Program-made: the position numbers and the translations under genes
Notes under the pieces: model-generated
What the model was told of the DNA's origin: nothing
The model's input: only the letters and a program-made list of their open reading frames with translations
Database searches by the model: none
Part shown: positions 27,311-35,880 of the stretch, piece by piece
Position numbering within the stretch: position 1 is the stretch's first letter
Layout of the letters: each line of letters starts with the position of its first letter
DNA from: Chryseobacterium sp. G0186
GTDB lineage: Bacteria > Bacteroidota > Bacteroidia > Flavobacteriales > Weeksellaceae
Direction: 5' to 3'
Length of the DNA stretch: 64,000 bases
NCBI RefSeq assembly: GCF_003815675.1
Contig: NZ_CP033918.1
Location: 4,030,001 to 4,094,000 of the forward strand

Positions 27311-27332
27311 TTATTATCAAAAAAAATAATCA

Positions 27333-28193
27333 CTACTGAGGCTCATTATGACTCACCTTAGTATGAATGATGTCGTAAAATACTGCTGGATTAGTTGCGT
27401 CAGGAATAATTCTGTAGGTAAATGTAGTTTCATTCAGAGCAAGAATATCCACAACACGGGTGAAAGTAACATTACCATTACTATCCAGGCCAACAAGGGT
27501 TCTCTTCTTTCCATCAGGGGAAATAGACCATGTTCCCTGAGATCTTACTACATCATTTAACCCAAAGATTTTGAAGGTCCCGTTTGCTTTAAAGTAAGAA
27601 TATCCTACATAACCAGCCACACTGGAATCGTTTAAGGCTACTGTATTTCCATTTTTATCCTTAGCACCTGTAGTTTCCCAAGGAGTAGAGGCTAAAGTAA
27701 GCTGTCCGTTAGCAGGCTCAGCATGAGAAGTCTTCGTATGGATGATGTCGTAATAAACAGATGGGTCAGCGGCATTAGGACGAATTCTGTATGTGAATTC
27801 ATTTTTATTTAAAACCAATATTTCCACATCACGCTTGAAGATTGTAGTTCCATCCGGATTCAAAGCTGCAATGGTTCTTGTTTTTCCCTGAGCATCTACA
27901 GACCATGTCCCTCTGGATCTCAATACATCAGTCAGACTGTAAATGGCAAAATTTCCATCTGCTTTGAAGTAAGCAAAACCTACATAACCAGATACGCTGG
28001 CGTCAGTTAATGCTACACTACTACCGTTTTTATCCTTAGCTCCCGTAGTTTCCCATGGAGTAGAAGACAGAACTTGCGAGGGAGTCTGCTGTTCTATAGC
28101 AATTTCCGTATCATCATCATTAGAACATGATACAAAAGAAGCAGATAAAATAACTGCTGCAGACAGATAACATAATTTTTTCAGTGTATTCAT
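27333..28193 (-). CDS. Lipoprotein with two tandem DUF4822-like domains
   Basis: 286 aa. A lipoprotein signal (LSAAVILSASFVSCSND) has its lipobox cysteine at about residue 23. Two copies of a roughly 120-residue domain follow, each starting STPWETTGAKDKNG and ending in YDIIHTKxSHxEP. The copies are about two-thirds identical, implying a recent internal duplication. It is probably anchored in the outer or inner membrane. The function of the family is not known. Confidence 0.85.
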   Translation of the reverse strand: MNTLKKLCYLSAAVILSASFVSCSNDDDTEIAIEQQTPSQVLSSTPWETTGAKDKNGSSVALTDASVSGYVGFAYFKADGNFAIYSLTDVLRSRGTWSVDAQGKTRTIAALNPDGTTIFKRDVEILVLNKNEFTYRIRPNAADPSVYYDIIHTKTSHAEPANGQLTLASTPWETTGAKDKNGNTVALNDSSVAGYVGYSYFKANGTFKIFGLNDVVRSQGTWSISPDGKKRTLVGLDSNGNVTFTRVVDILALNETTFTYRIIPDATNPAVFYDIIHTKVSHNEPQ

Positions 28194-28310
28194 AAGAGTA
28201 TTTTTAAGTCTTTTGCAAACTTATCCCTAATAAATATCAAAGCTTTGTATAAAATATCTCTTTTGTTGTAAAATATATAACAGATGCTTCACAATGGAAG
28301 TTAAATGATA

Positions 28311-29177
28311 TTACCATCCCGTTACCAGTAGATTTCTTGCTGCTTTCTCACTGCATTTCTGATATTTTGAATAGGCAAGTGCTGCCCTCGTTCTGATCTG
28401 TTCACCCGATTCATTATGGAGATACCCGGTTAGAGCATCATGAAGAATATAGGCTTCCGGAGCCATCAGATGACTGCTCCATACCAAAGGATGAGCCTTG
28501 GTTTCCTGTAATAGAGGAGAGAAGAACTTTTTACTGTAACAGGCAAGAACAATGCAGTCCCTTGTTTTTCCATCTGTGTTTTTGAAAGACTCTGACAATT
28601 GAAAATCCATCAATCCATCATGACCTACATAAGAAACCAAACTGGAATTTCCGTAAATACCAATCGTCGTATTATTAACGGATACTACATCCTTCATCTG
28701 TCCCGAACTGCTGTAGAAAAAATCCTTTGTGCAGTCTTTGATGTACTGCCCGTCATAGGCATCAGCAACCAAATAATAGTTTTTCTTGGTGACATGTTGA
28801 AAAATAAGCCTTTCCATCCTTATCGAATCTGTTTTTTCAGACTTTAAAAATTTCCAGTCCTTACTTTTTTTGAAGTAAGTACGTACTCCATACGCGGCTC
28901 CCCAGTATAAATTCTGATCCGGATCCTGGCCATTGCCTATTTTTTCAGGAACCGGAACAATTCCCTGATACTTATTGTCACACAAAGCTACCAGAACATG
29001 AATTGTTTTTGTATCATTGTTAAACTTGTCAATATTTTTAAGTTTTTGTTTTGATGCATTTCCAGGCAAACCAATTGTATCGATAAGCCTCTCTTTACCC
29101 TTATTTTCACAACTATGAAAAGATAGGACAAAAGAAATAAGCAGGAAAAAAAATGAAACTGGATGCTGAACTTTCAT
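28311..29177 (-). CDS. Lipoprotein of unknown function
   Basis: 288 aa from ATG 29177. The open frame extends 46 codons further, but the chosen Met begins a lipoprotein signal (SFFFLLISFVLSFHSCENK, Cys at about residue 23). The mature part contains HVLVALCDNKYQGIVPVPE, GAAYGVRTYFKK, and LVADAYDGQYIKD. These features resemble a family of surface or periplasmic proteins in Bacteroidota that I cannot name. It is monocistronic and divergent from the DUF434 gene. Confidence 0.65.
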   Translation of the reverse strand: MKVQHPVSFFFLLISFVLSFHSCENKGKERLIDTIGLPGNASKQKLKNIDKFNNDTKTIHVLVALCDNKYQGIVPVPEKIGNGQDPDQNLYWGAAYGVRTYFKKSKDWKFLKSEKTDSIRMERLIFQHVTKKNYYLVADAYDGQYIKDCTKDFFYSSSGQMKDVVSVNNTTIGIYGNSSLVSYVGHDGLMDFQLSESFKNTDGKTRDCIVLACYSKKFFSPLLQETKAHPLVWSSHLMAPEAYILHDALTGYLHNESGEQIRTRAALAYSKYQKCSEKAARNLLVTGW

Positions 29178-29372
29178 CACTTGGTGCAATTTCATTAAAA
29201 GTACAATAAACTCTTCATACAAGAAAATATTTACAGGAATTTTATCTTCTGATGATGACACAGATATTGGTGGAAAACTCTGCATAATCCGATACATCTG
29301 TGAGCCTATCCTCATTATTATTTTTATCGTTAAAATTAGTATCCACGTAATAACAAAACTCTATTTTTGAGT

Positions 29373-30086
29373 ATGAATAATAGAAACCGCGGAAAAAATA
29401 CGGGTGACGACAACCTTTTCGGCTCAGAAAAGCAGATCAGCAAACTGAAGATGGCTGTTCAGGATATGCAGTATTTACTGACAAGAGGCTACGCGGAAAA
29501 AGCAAGTTCTGAGCTTATTGGAAATAGATTCAGAATGAAAACCCGTCAGATACAGGCTTTACGTAGCGCATCGGCTTCCGATAGGCAAATTCATGACAGA
29601 AAATTAAAACAATTAGAGATCTCAGATTTGAAGGGAACAAGCATTTATCTTGATGGATTTAATGTGTTGATTTTACTGGAAAGTTTATTGTCCGGAGCCT
29701 ATATTTTTGAGGGAGCTGACGGATGTTTCCGGGATCTTTCAGGAGTTCATGGGACTTATAAGAGAGTGAATCAAACCCTGAGAGCTGTAGAGCTTGTTTC
29801 TATATTTTTTCATAAAAGCCACGCTCAGAAATTGATTTGGGTTTTTGATCAGCCGGTTTCCAACAGTGGACGAATTAAAGAAATTGTCCTTGATTTTGCC
29901 AGAGAAAATAACCTCAATTGGGACGCTGAATTGCAATATAGCCCCGATAAATTTCTGGCCGAAAGTTCAGAAATAGCCATTTCTTCCGATGCCTGGATTC
30001 TGGATCATTGTAAAGAATGGTTCAATCTGATAGCCTATTTAGCTGAAGAAGAAAAACTGCCTGTAAACCTAATTAAAATGAAATAA
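29373..30086 (+). CDS. DUF434 protein, possible PIN/NYN-type nuclease
   Basis: 237 aa from ATG 29373; a TTG six bases earlier is possible. The N-terminal helical part is rich in Arg and Lys. The C-terminal half (from about residue 88) reads GTSIYLDGFNVLILLESLLSG, with later FDQPVSNSGRIKEI and ISSDAWILDHC, a spread of conserved acids like that of PIN/NYN ribonucleases. The fold assignment is inference and the family has no proven activity. The next gene starts 3 bp after the stop, so the pair is an operon. Confidence 0.7.
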   Translation: MNNRNRGKNTGDDNLFGSEKQISKLKMAVQDMQYLLTRGYAEKASSELIGNRFRMKTRQIQALRSASASDRQIHDRKLKQLEISDLKGTSIYLDGFNVLILLESLLSGAYIFEGADGCFRDLSGVHGTYKRVNQTLRAVELVSIFFHKSHAQKLIWVFDQPVSNSGRIKEIVLDFARENNLNWDAELQYSPDKFLAESSEIAISSDAWILDHCKEWFNLIAYLAEEEKLPVNLIKMK

Positions 30087-30089
30087 GAA

Positions 30090-30740
30090 ATGAGTTGGCT
30101 TGAAAAATATATTCCCTTGATTTCAGATTCATGGAAAGAAAAATACCATGGTCTTTTACAAGAAGAGCATATAAAACAATTGGAGGGCAACATTCATCAC
30201 TTTAAAAACGGTTCCTTAGAATGGAATCTGCCTTATTTTAATGAAGAAATAATCATCAATCGGGAAGAAATTTTCAACCAACTGATCAGCCTGTTTGAAG
30301 ACTCAGATTCAGATGAGGTAAAAGCAAAATATCTTGAAGCCATTCCCTTTGAAAATTGGCTTATCGTGTTGGGACAACGACTTACTTCTGCGAGTATCCG
30401 TGATGAAAGGGCAATTCCTCCTCTTTCCCCGCTATTAATTGAAGCTTGTAAAGAACCTTTTAACAAGGAGATTACCATTGCCCAGCGAGCCTGGGAAAAA
30501 CATACAGGAAGAATGGATGATGATTTCTGGGGTGAAGTCAAAGGAAATAATCAACAGAAACAGGAGAAAGTAATGCAAAAAATCCATTATATCCTTGAAA
30601 ATAGAACCTGGTGGAATCTTTTCTTTCACTATAAACATGAACTTGTGTTTGAAGTTCGGGAAAAAGAAGGATATGGAATCCGTTGGAGCCACGGTGGAAA
30701 AAAACTGATTGGCTTTCTGGAGAAATTTATCAATGAATAA
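30090..30740 (+). CDS. Hypothetical protein, helical, paired with DUF434
   Basis: 216 aa, soluble, mostly helical and rich in Glu, Lys and Trp (starts MSWLEKYIPLISDSWKEKY). It has no membrane segment or motif I recognise. Immediate adjacency to the DUF434 gene (3-bp gap) suggests a shared function. The stop lies 6 bp before the dyad-type operator that precedes the tatD-like gene. Confidence 0.6.
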   Translation: MSWLEKYIPLISDSWKEKYHGLLQEEHIKQLEGNIHHFKNGSLEWNLPYFNEEIIINREEIFNQLISLFEDSDSDEVKAKYLEAIPFENWLIVLGQRLTSASIRDERAIPPLSPLLIEACKEPFNKEITIAQRAWEKHTGRMDDDFWGEVKGNNQQKQEKVMQKIHYILENRTWWNLFFHYKHELVFEVREKEGYGIRWSHGGKKLIGFLEKFINE

Positions 30741-30746
30741 TTTTAC

Positions 30747-30782
30747 TACGCAAAATGACTGCGTTCTTGATCAGTAATTTTG
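30747..30782 (+). promoter_or_regulatory. Dyad operator plus -7 element upstream of tatD-like gene
   Basis: TACGCA-N7-TGCGTT at 30747-30765 is followed after 9 bp by TAATTTTG (30775-30782), a perfect TAnnTTTG element. The dyad takes the place of the usual -33 TTG. The same dyad at the same spacing precedes the TROVE gene (56020) and the small gene at 58462. Confidence 0.65.
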
Positions 30783-30832
30783 CCAACGTGAAAAAAAAAT
30801 TCACTCAATATTTATACACAAATTAAAAACAA

Positions 30833-31618
30833 ATGAATACATACATTGATATTGGCATAAATCTGACCAATAGACAGTTCTATAATGAACATGAAGAAAT
30901 TATCAACCGTGCTCTTGATAATGGTGTAGCCCATATGATCCTCACAGGAACAAGCGTTCGCGGAAGTAAGGAATCTGCCAAAATTGCAGAAGAATATCCG
31001 GATATTTTATTTTCAACAGCAGGAATTCATCCTCATGATGCCAAGTCCTTTACTCATGAAAGTAGTAACGAGTTAAGAAAATTACTGAGATTGGATCATG
31101 TCATTTCAGTTGGAGAATGCGGACTGGATTTTGACCGTGATTTTTCACCAAGACCCATACAGGAAAAATGCTACCAAGCTCAGTTAGAATTGGCGATTGA
31201 AGTCAATAAACCTCTTTTTCTTCATGAAAGATCAGCCTTTAAACGATTTAATGAGATTACAGATGAATATCTTCCCCAATTTCCGAAAGCTGTAGTACAC
31301 TGCTTTACAGGAACGCTGGATGAAGCAAAAACGTATCTGGACAAAGGTTTTTACCTTGGATTTACCGGAGCCATCAGCGATGAAAAAAGATTTAAACATC
31401 TGGAAGACGTTATTAAATATACCCCTCTTGATAGAATGATGATTGAAACAGACGCACCTTTTATGCTCCCTAAGAATATGCCGAGAATGCAGAACAGACG
31501 GAATGAACCTTCATTTTTACCCTATGTGGCGCAAACCATTGCCCATCTGAAGAAGATAAGTATATCCGAAGTTGCAGAGGAAACCACAGATGTCGCCAGA
31601 AATTTTTTCAGACTATAA
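30833..31618 (+). CDS. TatD-family metal-dependent nuclease
   Basis: 261 aa TIM-barrel hydrolase. The metal ligands are seen in IDIGINLTN (a Gly-Asn variant of the usual DxHxH start), VGECGLDFDRD, FLHERSAF, VHCFTGT and MIETDAPFMLP. The first motif lacks the canonical HxH pair, which suggests an altered metal site or a TatD subgroup (compare eukaryotic TATDN1, which also has DIGINLT). TatD enzymes are exonucleases on DNA and RNA with roles in repair and RNA quality control. The shared operator links it to the Ro60 gene. Confidence 0.88.
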   Translation: MNTYIDIGINLTNRQFYNEHEEIINRALDNGVAHMILTGTSVRGSKESAKIAEEYPDILFSTAGIHPHDAKSFTHESSNELRKLLRLDHVISVGECGLDFDRDFSPRPIQEKCYQAQLELAIEVNKPLFLHERSAFKRFNEITDEYLPQFPKAVVHCFTGTLDEAKTYLDKGFYLGFTGAISDEKRFKHLEDVIKYTPLDRMMIETDAPFMLPKNMPRMQNRRNEPSFLPYVAQTIAHLKKISISEVAEETTDVARNFFRL

Positions 31619-31655
31619 AAAAGAGCTCTACTGATAAAGTAAAGCTCTTTTTTTA
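31616..31655 (+). terminator. Terminator after tatD-like gene
   Basis: AAAAAGAGCT pairs with AAGCTCTTTTT around a loop of about 13 nt and runs into a T7 tract directly after the stop codon. Confidence 0.8.
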
Positions 31656-31715
31656 TGGTAATATTTGAAAAAAGATGGATCAACAAGCAAGCTTGTCTTT
31701 TATCCTTTTTACTTA

Positions 31716-32426
31716 TTATAAACTCTTAAGTGCTGATTCTAAAGCCAGTTCCATCATTGGTTTCAAGGCTGTTTCTCTTTCGTCAGCAGAGATTTTCTCA
31801 TGAGTTGGGATAATGTCAGTTACCGTAAGAATGGTAGCTGCATTTTTACCTAAATGTTGAGCATTGGCAAATAATCCAAAAGCTTCCATTTCTACTGCCG
31901 GGCAGTTATATTTTGTTGCAATCTCAGGTGTATTAGGATCTTTTCTGTAGAAGATATCACTACTGTGGATATTGATCGCCTTAGCGTTTAATGATAATTC
32001 CTTAGAAGTTTCGTTAATTGTATTGAAAACATTTCCCTGGTGAGAAAGGATCTCCTCCTCAATTCCCCATGCATACTTTGCATATGTACTTTCGCTGGCT
32101 GCATTTTCAATATTTAAGATATCAAAAAGCTTTAGATCAGTATTGTAGGCTCCACAAGTTCCGATTCTGATGATCGTATCTACTTCATATTCTGTAAATA
32201 ACTCAAAAGAATAGATCCCGATACTTGGGAATCCCATTCCGCTAGCTCCTACAGTGATTTCCTTACCTTTGTAAAGTCCTGTATAATAAAAGATTCCTCT
32301 GGTTTTGCTTACCAGTTTTGCATTTTCTAAATAATTTTCAGCAATATACTGTGCACGAAGCGGATCCCCCGGCTGCAATACTACTTTGGCAATTTCTCCT
32401 TTTTTTGCACTGATGTGAATACTCAT
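31716..32426 (-). CDS. deoD: Purine-nucleoside phosphorylase
   Basis: 236 aa, E. coli DeoD-type hexameric enzyme that splits purine nucleosides with phosphate. The phosphate-binding GDPLRAQYIA near the start, GMGFPSIGIYS, RIGTCGAY, and PAVEMEAFGLF are characteristic. A nucleobase-site Asp falls in ILTVTDI. The start MSIHISAKKGEIAKVV fits homologues. It is monocistronic and convergent with tatD. Confidence 0.95.
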   Translation of the reverse strand: MSIHISAKKGEIAKVVLQPGDPLRAQYIAENYLENAKLVSKTRGIFYYTGLYKGKEITVGASGMGFPSIGIYSFELFTEYEVDTIIRIGTCGAYNTDLKLFDILNIENAASESTYAKYAWGIEEEILSHQGNVFNTINETSKELSLNAKAINIHSSDIFYRKDPNTPEIATKYNCPAVEMEAFGLFANAQHLGKNAATILTVTDIIPTHEKISADERETALKPMMELALESALKSL

Positions 32427-32472
32427 AATTTTATTTTGACTGCCACAAATATAATAACTTTTATATTGATCA

Positions 32473-32507
32473 TGTCATTGTGGGGAGTGAAACTACAAAG
32501 CAATCTT
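32473..32507. repeat. Degenerate TGTCATTGCGAGGAGCGAAG-type palindromic repeat
   Basis: The sequence tgtcattgtggggagtgaaa-ctacaaagcaatctta is a decayed copy of the palindromic intergenic repeat that is common in Bacteroidota genomes. It lies in the 276-bp gap between deoD and the VOC gene, which holds nothing else I recognise. Confidence 0.5.
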
Positions 32508-32702
32508 ATACCATTCCGATGCATAAAATGTTATCAATAAATGCTTTAAACATGATGGTATAGAAAGTCTTTTGAAAATATCACATTCTTTCTGCTTAAA
32601 ATGGAATATGACAATACAGAACAAAGTTACAATAACAGGGAGCGGGTATCCATCAACCTAAGCTATTAATTTTGCAGGATTCAATACCATAAAAATAAAA
32701 AA

Positions 32703-33092
32703 ATGAAAATAGAGCATATTGCTATTTGGGTAAAAGATCTTGAAAAATCCAGAGCATTTTATCAGAAATATTTTGGGGCAGTTTCCAATGAAAAATACCA
32801 TAATCCTGTAAAAAATTTTGAATCCTATTTTTTAAGCTTTGATAATGGCTGCAGAATAGAAATCATGACCAGACCGGATATCATTGAAAGCGAAAATTCC
32901 TATGAGTCTCAACAGTTTGGAATCATTCATCTGGCCTTTTCAGCAGGAAATAAAGAAAAAGTGGACGAACTTACGGAGACTTTAAGAAAAGAAGGCTATA
33001 CCATTGCAGGAGAGCCTCGTACCACAGGAGACGGCTACTATGAAAGCGTTATTTTAGATCCTGAAAATAATATTGTTGAGATTGTAGCTTAA
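32703..33092 (+). CDS. VOC-family (glyoxalase-fold) protein
   Basis: 129 aa. Two beta-alpha-beta-beta-beta modules with metal-ligand positions in KIEHIAIWVKDLEKS, CRIEIMTRP, FGIIHLAFSAG and DPENNIVEIVA. Close relatives are annotated as glyoxalase or bleomycin-resistance-like. Substrate is unknown. It is a single gene between repeat-rich spacers. Confidence 0.85.
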   Translation: MKIEHIAIWVKDLEKSRAFYQKYFGAVSNEKYHNPVKNFESYFLSFDNGCRIEIMTRPDIIESENSYESQQFGIIHLAFSAGNKEKVDELTETLRKEGYTIAGEPRTTGDGYYESVILDPENNIVEIVA

Positions 33093-33138
33093 TGCAGGCA
33101 TTGTAGAGACTATTCCAAAAACAATGTGAAGATTAACA

Positions 33139-33264
33139 CTTCAAACCTTATAGGTTTCTAAAACCTATAAGGTTTATTATTTTCAAAAACTTTCTATGTA
33201 AAGTCAGCGTGAAGATAAAGACTTCAAACCTCATAGGTTTACTATTTTCAAAAAACTTTCTATA
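33139..33264. repeat. Duplicated intergenic repeat with long perfect palindrome
   Basis: The unit acttcaaacctNataggttt...attttcaaaaactttctat occurs twice (from about 33139 and from about 33220). The first copy has a perfect 15-bp inverted repeat, AAACCTTATAGGTTT at 33143-33157 with AAACCTATAAGGTTT at 33161-33175, separated by 3 nt. It fills the gap before the MoxR operon. This AAACCT-type palindrome is a frequent intergenic element in Flavobacteriia. Confidence 0.7.
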
Positions 33265-33383
33265 CTCATAATTTTGCATCCGGTTATCTTTATTGTTAGC
33301 AATTAGTCAACAGGAAATTATATTTAAGATTAATCCTTTCTTTAAAAATTTTATTCTCACCGAAATAGTTTTATTTTTGTTAG

Positions 33384-34031
33384 ATGACGGAACCCAAATC
33401 ACCATTTTTAGATACCATTTTTCTGCTTAGAAAGAAAGAGTGCATTACTCTTTTCTCAAATCTAAAGGAAGTTTCCACTCAGGAAGAGCAGGAAGCTGAA
33501 ATCTATTTTGAAGCAGAATTTGAAAAAGAAAGACTTGAGTTTTTGTCTGATCAGCTTATCTGTGATAAAGCAACGGCAGTCTGGGCTGCAAAAGTGGTGT
33601 ATCATAGCGCTCAGTTGTATCTGATAAGAGAAAATACAGCTAACAATCTTGAAAACCTCATCCCAAGGTTTAAAGGAAGAAGAGAAGTATCCACCATATT
33701 GTCTGCAGACTTATCACTGAGATTTTTGCCGGAGATTATTCTTGCCCTGAACTCTGTGGATCCTGAAGATCCCCTGATTCCATTGCTTGAAGATATCCTT
33801 ACAGAATTTCATTATTCAGGAATTGGATATGAACTTGATCTGAAAAGGGTAAATTGGGAAGAAGAATTGAAAGACAACACCTACCGGAAATTATATCTGG
33901 AAAGAATTGTTGAAAAAAAAGATTATAAACTGGCAGAAGTTCCGTTAATTAATAGATTGCTTATTGCAGAATTTGGAATGCATAAAGATGCATTCTGGAG
34001 AGAATTAAAAATAATAACCGAAGAAAATTAA
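33384..34031 (+). CDS. Hypothetical protein, first gene of MoxR-vWA operon
   Basis: 215 aa, soluble and helical, rich in Glu and Leu (starts MTEPKSPFLDTIFLLRKKE). I recognise no domain. The stop overlaps the moxR start (TAATG), so translation is probably coupled. Its fixed place at the head of the operon suggests an adaptor or regulator of the ATPase module. A TATTTTTG -7-like octamer at 33372-33379 lies very near its ATG. Confidence 0.65.
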   Translation: MTEPKSPFLDTIFLLRKKECITLFSNLKEVSTQEEQEAEIYFEAEFEKERLEFLSDQLICDKATAVWAAKVVYHSAQLYLIRENTANNLENLIPRFKGRREVSTILSADLSLRFLPEIILALNSVDPEDPLIPLLEDILTEFHYSGIGYELDLKRVNWEEELKDNTYRKLYLERIVEKKDYKLAEVPLINRLLIAEFGMHKDAFWRELKIITEEN

Positions 34032-35164
34032 TGACTCAGAATATCAATAAACTCAATACAGTTCTTAACTACGTAAAAAATACTTTTATAGGGAAGAACG
34101 ATGTCGTAGATCTGTTGGGAATCTGTCTTTTGGCAAGAGAAAATGCCTTTTTGTATGGACCTCCGGGAACTGCGAAGTCAGCTATTGTAAGAACGTTGTC
34201 AAAGACGGTCAAAGATGGAAAGAATTTTGAATATTTATTAACCCGTTTTACAGAGCCAAATGAAATCTTTGGTCCATTTGATATCAGGAAATTAAAGGAG
34301 GGGGAGCTCCTTACCAATACAGAAGGGATGATGCCTGAAGCTTCCATGATTTTCCTGGATGAGATCTTCAATGCCAATTCTGCGATCCTGAATTCATTGC
34401 TGATGGCTCTGAACGAGAAGGTCTTCAAGAGAGGAAAAGAAACGAAGCGCTTACCCGCGTTGATGTTCGTAGGTGCAAGTAATATTCTTCCGGAAGATGA
34501 AGCTTTGAATGCATTATTTGACCGTTTTTTGGTAAGAATTAATGTAGATTATGTCAATCCTGAACTCTTACAACAAGTTCTTTTAGCAGGAAGGAAATTG
34601 GAAAATGAAGAAGAAACTGAGATTCCGGAAATTCATGCAGATGAAATAAGAGAACTTCAGAATGTATGCAGAACAGTAGATCTTAAACCTATCTATGAAG
34701 TATATCTGAATACCATTATGAGCTTACGGAATACAGGAATTGCCATTTCGGACCGTAGAGCGGTGAAACTTCAGAATCTTATTGCGGCCAGTGCCCTGAT
34801 CTGTGGACGAAACGAAGCTGTACTTTCTGACCTTTGGGTTTTAAAACATATCTGGGATACAGAAGAGCAAATTGAAATTCTGGAAGGAATCATCAATAGA
34901 ACCATCGAAAAAGATGATAACCTGAAGTCTCATCCCCAGGCAATGCAGAACAAAACTCCCAACCCTGAAGAAGTGATGAGGGATGTAAAAATCCTTGTGG
35001 ATAAATGGAATGAGGGAATGTTGAGTTTTGAAGAACAAAACGTTATAAAAGATAAATTAAGGTATTTGCAGACCCGTTGCGACTGGATCAGAAATCCTGA
35101 ACAGAAGCAATACATTCAGCAGGAAATTGAAAGCTTATGGCAGAAAATTCTTCAAACAATATAA
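34031..35164 (+). CDS. MoxR-family AAA+ ATPase (RavA/YehL-like)
   Basis: 377 aa. Walker A GPPGTAKS is at residues 43-50, Walker B is in MIFLDEIFNANSAILNSLL, sensor 1 is in MFVGASNILPED, and an arginine-finger region is ALFDRFLVRI. The C-terminal part (EEQNVIKDKLRYLQTRCDW) is a helical extension. MoxR ATPases work with a partner vWA protein to remodel complexes or insert metals. The vWA partner is encoded two genes downstream. Downstream overlap is 28 bp. Confidence 0.92.
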   Translation: MTQNINKLNTVLNYVKNTFIGKNDVVDLLGICLLARENAFLYGPPGTAKSAIVRTLSKTVKDGKNFEYLLTRFTEPNEIFGPFDIRKLKEGELLTNTEGMMPEASMIFLDEIFNANSAILNSLLMALNEKVFKRGKETKRLPALMFVGASNILPEDEALNALFDRFLVRINVDYVNPELLQQVLLAGRKLENEEETEIPEIHADEIRELQNVCRTVDLKPIYEVYLNTIMSLRNTGIAISDRRAVKLQNLIAASALICGRNEAVLSDLWVLKHIWDTEEQIEILEGIINRTIEKDDNLKSHPQAMQNKTPNPEEVMRDVKILVDKWNEGMLSFEEQNVIKDKLRYLQTRCDWIRNPEQKQYIQQEIESLWQKILQTI

Positions 35165-35880
35165 AGGAATTCTGGGCGGAACTTCCCCGTACTGACGAAG
35201 ACTTTCTTGGCTCTATCAGAGACTGGAAGAATGTTCAGATGGCGGTGGATGATGAATCAATCTGGCTTAAAGGCTTTACCAATGAACAGGCTGTTTCATC
35301 GGAGATACATCAATTGCCCAATTTTTTGCTGTATGAACTGCGTGATGGTCTTTTATTCAAAAAAGGAGCATTGGTTCCCAGTAAAAAAATGCGGACAGCC
35401 CTGCTTTGGATGCCGATAGATAAAGCCCTGCGTCTTACCTTTCCGATTTCTAACAATAATTATTTCGGAATTAATGAGAAAGTTCAGATGAAACTAAAGG
35501 AAAGTAACGAAGAATATCCGGTCATTGCGATGTTGTGTACTATTGCCGATAGTAAAGCTAATATTGTAGCATTGCCTAAGTTCAGACTGGAAAAAATAGA
35601 ATGGACACTTATTGGAGATAAGGCTCTTTTTTTAGGAACCCCGCTATTAAGTCTGCCCGGTAAAACCTATTGGACAAAAGACGGTCATCTTCTGCCATCC
35701 GGTTTTGATTTTGAATTTAAAAACCTGAGTATACCTTTACAGAATAAATATAATAAAGAGTTTGATGGATGGCTTTTATGGGATGAAAATGGTCATTATC
35801 TTTCCATTAGGAAGACCGATTTCCGACCGTTGTCCGTAAGCTCATTCCGCCTTACTGAAAAATCAAGAGAATGGAATTAA
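35137..35880 (+). CDS. MoxR-vWA system accessory protein (bpX-like, tentative)
   Basis: 247 aa with no membrane segment. It is beta-rich in its second half (KTYWTKDGHLLPSGFDFEF, DGWLLWDENGHYLSI). By position and composition it corresponds to the bpX-type proteins of the MoxR-vWA-beta-propeller ternary systems described in bacterial conflict loci. That match is by context, not a motif I can point to. It overlaps both the ATPase gene (28 bp) and the vWA gene (10 bp). Confidence 0.6.
   Translation: MAENSSNNIKEFWAELPRTDEDFLGSIRDWKNVQMAVDDESIWLKGFTNEQAVSSEIHQLPNFLLYELRDGLLFKKGALVPSKKMRTALLWMPIDKALRLTFPISNNNYFGINEKVQMKLKESNEEYPVIAMLCTIADSKANIVALPKFRLEKIEWTLIGDKALFLGTPLLSLPGKTYWTKDGHLLPSGFDFEFKNLSIPLQNKYNKEFDGWLLWDENGHYLSIRKTDFRPLSVSSFRLTEKSREWN

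Noticed and set aside
29362..29369. TATTTTTG as promoter of the DUF434 gene
   Set aside because: It ends 3 bp before the ATG and no -33 TTG is present. A start site would fall inside the coding region.
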